The notes under the pieces were generated by a model, which saw nothing but the letters and a program-made list of their open reading frames with translations, had not been told where the DNA came from and ran no database searches. DNA of 5,387 nucleotides from NCBI GenBank assembly GCA_034666045.1, contig JAXDMN010000242.1:1-5387 (forward strand), in the 5' to 3' direction. Source of the stretch: JAICTV01 sp034666045 (GTDB lineage Bacteria; Planctomycetota; Phycisphaerae; Tepidisphaerales; Tepidisphaeraceae). Position numbers and translations under genes: made by a program. This document shows, piece after piece, positions 1 to 4,968 of this stretch. How positions within the stretch are numbered: position 1 is the first letter of the stretch; every line of letters starts with the position of its first letter.

Positions 1-141
1 CGCGCCTTGCCCGCGCACGTAGCCTTTGTCAAAGCCGATCGTGCGGAGCATCTTGACGAAGACCGGATTGAGGTGGTCGCAGTGCAGGTCGTAGGCGCGG
101 TGCTCGTTCTCCCGAAGCCAGGTGATGAAATCCGTCTGCAT
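1..141 (-). CDS. Class III PLP-dependent aminotransferase, N-terminal fragment (runs off left edge)
   Basis: The minus strand from base 141 reads 47 uninterrupted codons to base 1, with no stop. The ATG is the only usable start: an in-frame TGA lies 12 codons upstream with no ATG, GTG or TTG between, and AGGA sits 9 bases before the ATG. Residues 24-46 (LNPVFVKMLRTIGFDKGYVRG and on) resemble the N-terminal pattern 'N-P-x-x-V-x-x-L-x-x-x-G-F-D-x-x-Y-V-R-x-x-G' that I associate with acetylornithine/ornithine-type class III aminotransferases, just before the usual 'D-x-x-G-x-x-Y-L-D' segment. The cofactor lysine and other active-site parts lie outside the window, so the call rests on the N-terminus alone. 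The gene is divergent from the cyclase. HpnO, which makes aminobacteriohopanetriol in hopanoid pathways, belongs to this enzyme class, so HpnO is a candidate identity; a general amino-acid aminotransferase is the main alternative. That a protein gene starts here is much surer than its function. Confidence 0.6.
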   Translation of the reverse strand, partial: MQTDFITWLRENEHRAYDLHCDHLNPVFVKMLRTIGFDKGYVRGQGA

Positions 142-150
142 GCGCGTTAT

Positions 151-154
151 TCCT
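151..154 (-). promoter_or_regulatory. Ribosome binding site of the left-edge minus gene
   Basis: The minus strand carries AGGA (inside TCAGGAATAA) 9 bases before the ATG whose first base is 141. It supports this start for the partial aminotransferase-like gene. The match is short and the site is inferred only from sequence and spacing. Confidence 0.45.
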
Positions 155-174
155 GACCCAGGTTCCTCCGCGAA

Positions 175-185
175 TCATGATAGCG
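175..185 (+). repeat. 11-bp direct repeat, copy 1 (TCATGATAGCG)
   Basis: The motif TCATGATAGCG occurs here and again, identical and in the same orientation, at 238-248. Both copies lie in the 118-bp gap between the divergent aminotransferase-like gene and the cyclase. It is AT-richer than its surroundings and starts with the palindrome TCATGA. It could be an operator half or a duplicated promoter element; nothing in the sequence settles which. Confidence 0.5.
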
Positions 186-205
186 GCCCGCCGCCGGGCT
201 GGCAC
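177..205 (-). promoter_or_regulatory. Candidate sigma70-type promoter for the left-edge gene
   Basis: On the minus strand, GTGCCA (205-200, 4 of 6 to TTGACA) is followed after exactly 17 bases by TATCAT (182-177, 5 of 6 to TATAAT). This would leave a leader of roughly 30 bases before the ATG at 141, carrying the AGGA ribosome site. The -10 falls inside the first copy of the 11-bp repeat, so a protein binding the repeat would affect this promoter. Promoter calls by eye in GC-rich DNA of an uncertain lineage are weak. Confidence 0.3.
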
Positions 206-237
206 GCGCGGGCGGCGAGGTTGCCGCATCTTCGCCG

Positions 238-248
238 TCATGATAGCG
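238..248 (+). repeat. 11-bp direct repeat, copy 2 (TCATGATAGCG)
   Basis: Identical to the copy at 175-185. The start-to-start distance is 63 bp, about six turns of B-DNA, so the two copies face the same side of the helix. This copy ends 11 bases before the preferred ATG of the cyclase gene, a position where a bound protein could block transcription or ribosome loading. No convincing plus-strand -35/-10 pair was found; the best is TTGCCG at 221-226 with a poor -10 after a short spacer. Confidence 0.5.
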
Positions 249-259
249 TCGCGCCCGGT

Positions 260-2203
260 ATGTCCATCACCAGCACCGAAGTAGATCGACGCACGCCGAT
301 CCGTCCCATCTACCGGGAAATTCCCGGCGACCTCGTCGAAGAATCCATGCGCCGCGCGCAGGCCGCGCTGCTGAAATTGCAGCACGCTGACGGCTATTGG
401 GTCGGCGAGCTGCAGGGCGACAGCATCCTCGAATCCGAATACCTGCTGATGAAGTTCATCCTATGCCAGGAGGATGACCCAGAGCTTCCGCTGATCGCCA
501 ACTACCTCCGCCGGCTCCAGCAGCCGGATGGCGGGTGGAACATGTACCCAGGCGGGAAGGCGGACCTTTCCGGCACGGTCAAGGCGTATTTCGCGCTGAA
601 GCTGATGGGCGATTCGCCGGATGCGTCGCACATGCTGGCGGCGCGTCGGCTGATTCATCAGCTCGGCGGCGCGGAGAAGTGCAACACCTTCTCGAAGTTT
701 TTCTTCGCCTGCCTGGGGCAGATCAGCTTCGATGCGTGCCCGAGCATTCCGCCGGAAGTCGTGCTGCTGCCCAAGTGGTTTTACTTCAACCTGTATCACG
801 TCTCGGCCTGGACGCGGACGATGATCCTGCCGCTCGGCATCGTCACGACGTCGCGCTTCAAGCGCGATCTTCGCGCCGATCAGGGCATCGCCGAGCTGTA
901 CCTCGACCGCGCCGCCGCCAATCGCCTGGCCGAGCCGCCGCGGCTGATCCCGACGAGCTGGCGGCAGTTTTTCCTCCGCGTCGATCAGCTCCTGAAATTC
1001 TACGAGCACGCGCCGATCGAATCGCTCCGCGCCAAAGCGATGCGCCAGGCGGAAAAATGGTTGCTCGATCACCTCGACGGCTCCGAAGGTTTGGGCGCGA
1101 TCTTCCCGCCGATGGTCTACATCCTCATCGTGATGCGCATCCTCGGCTACCGCGACGATCACCCGCGCGTGGTGGCGGCCCACAAGCACCTGCACGACTT
1201 TTTCATCCGCGAGGGCGACGCCATCCGCATCCAGCCGTGCCTTTCGCCCGTCTGGGACACCGGCATCGCGCTGCACGCGCTCGCCGAGGCGGATTTATCC
1301 GACGACAGCGACGCCGCGAAGCGCGCCACGCACTGGCTGCTCTCCAAAGAGTGCACCTACGCCTCCGACTGGAAGAAAAACTGCCCGAACGCCAAAGTCG
1401 GCGGCTGGTTCTTCGAATTTGAAAACCCCCACTACCCCGACGTCGACGACACCGCCATGGTCACCATGGCGCTGTCGCGCCTCGGCGGCGTGGCCGCTTC
1501 AGCGGCCATGTCCCGCGGCCTCAACTGGCTATTAGCGATGCAAAACGAAGACGGCGGCTGGGCCGCCTTCGACAAGACAGTAGACCGCCCGATCCTCGAA
1601 ATGATCCCCTTCGCCGACCACAACGCGATGCAGGACCCAAGCTGCCCCGACATCACCGGCCGCGTCCTCGAATGCCTCGGCCACTGCGGATTCACGACGA
1701 AAAATCCCGCCGTCCGCCGCGCGATCCAGTACATCAAGGCCGAACAAGACGCCAGCGGCGGATGGTGGGGGCGCTGGGGCGTCAACTTCGTCTACGGCAC
1801 CTGGCAGGTTCTCACCGGCTTGAAAGCCGTCGGCGAAGACATGAGCGGCGATTACATCCGACGCGCCGCGTCCTGGCTGCTCAGCGTGCAGAAGCCGGAC
1901 GGCAGCTTCGGCGAATCGTGCGACAGCTACGAAGACCCGTCACTCAAGGGCAAAGGCGAAAGCACCGCCTCGCAAACCGCCTGGGGCGCGATGGGATTGA
2001 TGGCCGTCTTCGGCGCGGACAACCCCGCGATCGAGCGTGCGATCCGCTGGCTCGCCGACCACCAGGCCGCCGACGGAAACTGGGAAGAACCTTTTTACAC
2101 CGGCACCGGATTCCCCAAGGTCTTCTACCTCAAGTACCACCTGTACCGCCTTTATTTTCCCCTGACGGCGCTGGCGCGATACCGGAGGCTCAAGAGGTCA
2201 TAA
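260..2203 (+). CDS. shc: Squalene-hopene cyclase
   Basis: Class II terpene cyclase that folds squalene into the pentacyclic hopene/hopanol skeleton, the committed step of hopanoid synthesis; known homologues are monotopic inner-membrane proteins. From the ATG at 260 it has 647 residues, normal for the family (about 630-680). The catalytic DxDD is D394-V-D-D397 in the context GGWFFEFENPHYPDVDD, with D396 the presumed proton donor. QW repeats are visible at about residues 37-47, 83-93, 421-434, 489-506, 538-550 and 595-608. The family block FYFNLYHVSAWTRTM (174-188) and FADHNAMQDPSCPDITGR (451-468) are also present. There is no frameshift or missing catalytic residue. ATG 260 is preferred because a GTG at 122 would add 46 residues of non-family sequence and overlap the divergent gene; its ribosome site is poor, however. 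It leads a four-gene run. A related cyclase with another polyprenyl substrate is the alternative, judged less likely from the overall pattern. Confidence 0.95.
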   Translation: MSITSTEVDRRTPIRPIYREIPGDLVEESMRRAQAALLKLQHADGYWVGELQGDSILESEYLLMKFILCQEDDPELPLIANYLRRLQQPDGGWNMYPGGKADLSGTVKAYFALKLMGDSPDASHMLAARRLIHQLGGAEKCNTFSKFFFACLGQISFDACPSIPPEVVLLPKWFYFNLYHVSAWTRTMILPLGIVTTSRFKRDLRADQGIAELYLDRAAANRLAEPPRLIPTSWRQFFLRVDQLLKFYEHAPIESLRAKAMRQAEKWLLDHLDGSEGLGAIFPPMVYILIVMRILGYRDDHPRVVAAHKHLHDFFIREGDAIRIQPCLSPVWDTGIALHALAEADLSDDSDAAKRATHWLLSKECTYASDWKKNCPNAKVGGWFFEFENPHYPDVDDTAMVTMALSRLGGVAASAAMSRGLNWLLAMQNEDGGWAAFDKTVDRPILEMIPFADHNAMQDPSCPDITGRVLECLGHCGFTTKNPAVRRAIQYIKAEQDASGGWWGRWGVNFVYGTWQVLTGLKAVGEDMSGDYIRRAASWLLSVQKPDGSFGESCDSYEDPSLKGKGESTASQTAWGAMGLMAVFGADNPAIERAIRWLADHQAADGNWEEPFYTGTGFPKVFYLKYHLYRLYFPLTALARYRRLKRS

Positions 2204-2228
2204 CACCGCGCCGCGCGGACGGGGTCAC

Positions 2229-3416
2229 ATGCATGCCGAGCTGTCAGCTCCGTCGATCCACCCGGCGAACGGCTCCGTTCACGTCGTCGAGCGCAGCGCC
2301 TTGGCGCACACCCCCGCGTGGCGCGACGGCTACGCCAACCGCCGAAAAAACCTCCGCTTCTACCAGATCGTTGAAGAGACGCTGACGCAGAGCTTTCGCC
2401 ACGGCTATTTCGTTCTTCGCGACGCCGGCGGCAGCGACGTCGCGGTGCAACCGTTTTTCAAGCTCGATCAGGATCTGCTCGAAGGCGCCAGCCCGGTGGT
2501 CCGCTGGATCGCCCGGCAAATCCGGCGGCTCATCCCGCGCTTCATGTTCATGTGGACGCTGATGATCGGCTGCGCCGCGGGCGAAGGGCACCTCGACGCG
2601 GACGGCGAAGAACGCGCCGCGTGGATCGTCGCATCACTCGAACCGGAACTCGCGCGCTGCGGCCGGCGGATGCGCGCGCGACTGATCGTCTTCAAGGAAT
2701 TCCCCGCACGCTACCGTCCCGCCATGCGCTCGCTCGTGAGCGCGGGCTACACGCGCGTCCCCAGCTTCCCGATGACGCGGCTGAAGCTCGACTACGCCGA
2801 CTTCGAAGAGTTCCTCGCCAAAGGCCTGAGCAAGTCCGCGCGCCGCAACTACCGCCGCAAGTTCAAGGCCGCCGACAACGCGCCGCCGCTGGATTTGACC
2901 GTCGTCAATGACATCACGCCCTTCGTCGACGAAGCCTATCCGCTCTACCTCGCGGTGTTCGATCGCTCCAGGCTCCACTTCGAGAAGCTGACCAAGCCGT
3001 TCCTCTGCCGGCTCGGCGCGCAGATGCCGGACACCGTGCGCTTCTTCATCTGGCGGCAACAGGGAAAGATCGTCGCGTTCAGCCTCTGCATGCTCGAGGG
3101 CGACACGCTCTACGACGAATACCTCGGCCTGGATTACTCCGTCGCACTCGATCTGCACCTGTACTTCCTCACGCTGCGCGACATCCTCACCTGGTCGATC
3201 GATCACGGTTACAAGTGGTATTGCAGCAGCTCGCTGGGTTACGATCCGAAGCTGCACCTCGGATGCGAGCTGGTGCCGCTGGATCTGTACGTGACCCATA
3301 CCTTCAAGCCGGTCAACTTCGTCCTGCGTCACGTCCTGCCGCTGCTCGAACCGACGCACGGCGACAAGACGCTGAAAAAATTCCGCAACTTTCACGCCCT
3401 GCGGGACGACGCATGA
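2229..3416 (+). CDS. FemAB/GNAT-superfamily acyl- or aminoacyl-transferase-like protein
   Basis: A 395-residue protein, probably cytoplasmic or membrane-associated, starting 25 bases after the cyclase stop. The C-terminal part (about 195-355) looks like the Acetyltransf_6/BioF2-like fold of the FemAB branch: a basic helix LSKSARRNYRRKFKAA (200-215), a strand-rich core RFFIWRQQGKIVAFSLCMLEG (271-291, shown in part), YDEYLGLDY (295-303), and a helix followed by GYKWYCSSSLGYDPKLHLGC (327-346). The N-terminal half (about 35-190) may be a degenerate second GNAT-like unit, as in two-domain FemABX proteins; it includes a basic/hydrophobic patch at 91-114 and ARLIVFKEFPARY (150-162). FemAB proteins attach amino acids to amines on lipid-linked precursors, while other GNATs use acyl-CoA; the sequence does not say which applies. 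Position behind SHC and before two flippase-like genes suggests a lipid head-group substrate (inference). A ribosome site is weak (GACGGGG region before the ATG). Confidence 0.72.
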   Translation: MHAELSAPSIHPANGSVHVVERSALAHTPAWRDGYANRRKNLRFYQIVEETLTQSFRHGYFVLRDAGGSDVAVQPFFKLDQDLLEGASPVVRWIARQIRRLIPRFMFMWTLMIGCAAGEGHLDADGEERAAWIVASLEPELARCGRRMRARLIVFKEFPARYRPAMRSLVSAGYTRVPSFPMTRLKLDYADFEEFLAKGLSKSARRNYRRKFKAADNAPPLDLTVVNDITPFVDEAYPLYLAVFDRSRLHFEKLTKPFLCRLGAQMPDTVRFFIWRQQGKIVAFSLCMLEGDTLYDEYLGLDYSVALDLHLYFLTLRDILTWSIDHGYKWYCSSSLGYDPKLHLGCELVPLDLYVTHTFKPVNFVLRHVLPLLEPTHGDKTLKKFRNFHALRDDA

Positions 3417-3814
3417 CGCCACGACCCTCGCGCGCGGCGTGGTTCTTCAACGCCTATACGCAACTCGCCATCGGCGCGCTGCTGGTGACCGCGTCGGAAT
3501 TGCTCCTGAAAAAAGGCGCGACGGCCGTCGGACCGGGCGGCGCATTCGGCGTCGCGACGCTGGCGTCCGGCTGGACGTGGCTCGGCATCGTGCTGTACGT
3601 CATCAGCTTCTTCAACTGGCTCTACGTGCTGCGCGTGATGCCGCTTGGCGTCGCGTTCGGGCTGATCAGCGCGGTGCACGTGCTGGTGCCGATCGGCGCG
3701 GCGCTGTTTCTTCACGAGGAGATTTCGGCGAGGCGATGGATCGGCATCGCCCTGATCCTCGCCGGGATCATCGTCCTATCTCGGCCGGTCGCACGGGCGG
3801 AGGAGAAGCTGTGA
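3413..3814 (+). CDS. EamA/SMR-type four-helix membrane protein, first of a pair
   Basis: A 133-residue membrane protein starting at an ATG that overlaps the preceding stop as ATGA, which implies translational coupling. Four hydrophobic segments are seen at about 14-34, 54-73, 78-101 and 106-124, the layout of a half-size EamA or small multidrug resistance protein. Segment 1 contains an acidic residue, E29, in ASELLLKKGAT, a position reminiscent of the membrane glutamate of SMR pumps. The third segment ends in FLHEEIS (99-105), like the 'L-x-x-E' loop between helices 3 and 4 of EamA domains, followed by RRWIGIALILAGIIVL. The short basic N-terminus and charged tail are predicted cytoplasmic by charge. 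EamA halves act as dimers; the next gene is the likely partner, as with ArnE and ArnF, which flip an amine-modified lipid carrier. The substrate is unknown. The longer in-frame extension back to 3215 lies inside the previous gene and was not used. Confidence 0.82.
   Translation: MTPRPSRAAWFFNAYTQLAIGALLVTASELLLKKGATAVGPGGAFGVATLASGWTWLGIVLYVISFFNWLYVLRVMPLGVAFGLISAVHVLVPIGAALFLHEEISARRWIGIALILAGIIVLSRPVARAEEKL
3799..3805 (+). promoter_or_regulatory. Strong ribosome binding site deciding a GTG start
   Basis: GGAGGAG lies inside the end of the first EamA-type gene; its GGAGG core is 7 bases before the GTG at 3811. It is the best Shine-Dalgarno match in the window and justifies choosing this GTG for the second EamA-type gene. 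The second half of a transporter pair thus has its own strong initiation signal as well as coupling. Confidence 0.75.
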
Positions 3815-4155
3815 CCGCGCTGGCAATCGCCCTTTGCATTTTGTGCCAGGTCTTCCTCGTGGTCGGGCAGGTGCTGCTCAAGCACGCGATGGCCCCCGCG
3901 ACCGAGTCCGCCGGCCTGCGCGCGATCGGCGTGCGAAACCTGCTGCTCGGCATCGCCTGCCTCACCGCGTGGTTTTTCCTGTGGGTCGGACTGCTGCAAC
4001 AGTGGGAACTGAGCCAGATTTTTCCGTTCGAAGGGCTCAACCCCGCGCTGCTGGTGATCGCCGCTTGGCTGTTCCTCGGGGAACGACTTCCACCCAGCGC
4101 CTGGGTCGCGATCGCGCTGATTACCGTCGGCGTTGTGCTGGTTTCAAGCAGTTAG
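3811..4155 (+). CDS. EamA/SMR-type four-helix membrane protein, second of a pair
   Basis: A 114-residue membrane protein starting at GTG within GTGA, overlapping the previous stop by 4 bases. Four hydrophobic segments are seen at about 3-25, 43-63, 67-90 and 95-112. Helix 1 carries a polar Q20 in GQVLLKHAM, where the first protein of the pair has E29. The block QIFPFEGLNPALLVIAAWLF followed by LGERLPP (69-95) matches the EamA helix 3 pattern with its conserved glutamate, E91. It resembles ArnE/ArnF-type flippase subunits in size and layout more than full-length ten-helix DMT transporters. Together with the preceding protein it probably forms a heterodimer for a lipid or small amphipathic substrate; its place after SHC and a FemAB/GNAT-like gene favours a modified membrane lipid (inference). 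It is the last gene of the plus-strand run, and its end overlaps the convergent gene by 12 bp. Confidence 0.82.
   Translation: MTALAIALCILCQVFLVVGQVLLKHAMAPATESAGLRAIGVRNLLLGIACLTAWFFLWVGLLQQWELSQIFPFEGLNPALLVIAAWLFLGERLPPSAWVAIALITVGVVLVSSS
4144..4155. other. 12-bp tail-to-tail overlap of convergent genes
   Basis: The plus-strand EamA-type gene ends with TAG at 4153-4155, and the minus-strand arginase-fold gene ends with TGA at 4146-4144. The last codons of each gene are thus read from both strands. There is no intergenic space for a dedicated terminator, and I see no hairpin followed by a T-run on either strand nearby. Transcripts must run into the opposing gene or end by factor-dependent means (inference). 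Confidence 0.8.
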
Positions 4156-4968
4156 CGCGGGCCAGATCGCTTGCAGCGCGGCGGCGTTGATGCGACGCAC
4201 GTCCTCGATATTCCGTTCCGCCAGCTTTGGATGATCCCACGCGCCCGCAAAGCGCTGGAACCGACGCGCATAACGCGCCGGCGAATACGCGCCGCAGACG
4301 TCACCGGCAACGACGCGAGCGCGCCCGCGCAGTTGTCCAATCGCCCAAACGAGATCTTCAGGCGAAAAAAGTCCCTGCTCCCAGTTCGTCACCGCCGCCT
4401 CCGCGCGAAGGCAGTCGAGGTCGACGGTGACGTAGATTTCCTGCCCGTCGAGCCCAGCGCAAAACGCCTCAAACTTCTCGCGCCAGTTCTCGCGGGTCAT
4501 CGCGCCTTTCGCGCCGCACCGTTCCACCCACGCCATCACCTCCAGCCGGCCGCTGCGCAAAGCGGCGTGATTCGCGAAGATCCGCGCCGGCCAGTTCATC
4601 TCAAAATTCCCGCAGCCCCACACGCTCACGCGCCGCACGTGCGGGAGCTGAAGCGCGCGGTTGATCCATCCGCCGCACGCCCATTTCGGCGGGCGGACGT
4701 CCCAGTCGGGGTGATTGTCGAACGAGATGAGGTTCACCGGCCTATCGATGCGCCGCAACAGCACCGCCGCGAGATGATGAAAGTCGCCCGACCCATACAG
4801 GACGAACCGCGCCGTCTCACCTTCGATCTCGCGCGCAAACGCCTCCATGTCCGCCGCCCGCGCGAGGTAGCGCAGGCCTGGACCGAATTGACGCAGATCG
4901 CGCGTAATAATTTCCATCACGCCCGTCGGCCAGGCGTCGTCGAGGTTGAAGTGAACGCTGTTGCTCAT
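4144..4968 (-). CDS. Atypical arginase/ureohydrolase-fold metalloprotein
   Basis: A 274-residue protein. The ATG at 4968 overlaps the upstream gene's TGA as ATGA, which fixes the start better than an ATG at 5001. Arginase-family metal ligands are all visible: a His in GSGDFHHL (H64 or H65, matching GGDHS), D84, H86 and D88 in SFDNHPD (matching DAHxD), and D183 and D185 in TVDLD (matching SxDxD). A two-metal (typically Mn) site is therefore likely. Substrate-side motifs differ: the D-P after DxDxx is R188-A189, and the usual EVNP/EVDP region reads GDVCGAYSP (222-230). This argues against plain arginase or agmatinase and suggests another C-N hydrolase, or a deacetylase-like or non-canonical substrate. 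Length is slightly under typical arginases (about 300). There is no signal peptide, so it is predicted cytoplasmic. Substrate unknown. A plus-strand open frame over the same bases has no family features. Confidence 0.78.
   Translation of the reverse strand: MSNSVHFNLDDAWPTGVMEIITRDLRQFGPGLRYLARAADMEAFAREIEGETARFVLYGSGDFHHLAAVLLRRIDRPVNLISFDNHPDWDVRPPKWACGGWINRALQLPHVRRVSVWGCGNFEMNWPARIFANHAALRSGRLEVMAWVERCGAKGAMTRENWREKFEAFCAGLDGQEIYVTVDLDCLRAEAAVTNWEQGLFSPEDLVWAIGQLRGRARVVAGDVCGAYSPARYARRFQRFAGAWDHPKLAERNIEDVRRINAAALQAIWPALTA

Noticed and set aside
122..259. N-terminal extension of the cyclase from a GTG at 122
   Set aside because: It would add 46 residues unlike the SHC family and overlap the start of the divergent minus gene; the ATG at 260 gives a normal family length.
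29..385. 118-residue minus-strand open frame
   Set aside because: It lies in a different frame from the minus gene at 1-141, crosses into the cyclase coding region, and has arginine/proline-rich shadow composition.
461..1276. 271-residue minus-strand open frame antisense to the cyclase
   Set aside because: Low-complexity R/A/D/E-rich translation with no recognisable motif, fully inside a gene with clear family motifs; a GC-rich shadow.
535..1422. 295-residue plus-strand open frame inside the cyclase
   Set aside because: Arginine-rich +1-type shadow of the cyclase without domain features; the cyclase frame carries the conserved motifs.
2204..2228. Possible terminator between the cyclase and the FemAB/GNAT-like gene
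   Set aside because: The 25-bp gap is GC-rich with a short self-complementary stretch but no stable stem with a following T-run; it is more likely an intra-operon gap.
1672..2385. Plus-strand frame bridging the cyclase and the next gene
   Set aside because: Very arginine-rich, overlaps two well-supported genes in a different frame.
2634..3422. 262-residue minus-strand open frame antisense to the FemAB/GNAT-like gene
   Set aside because: Shadow composition, no motifs, and the plus-strand frame has overlaps and family features that support it.
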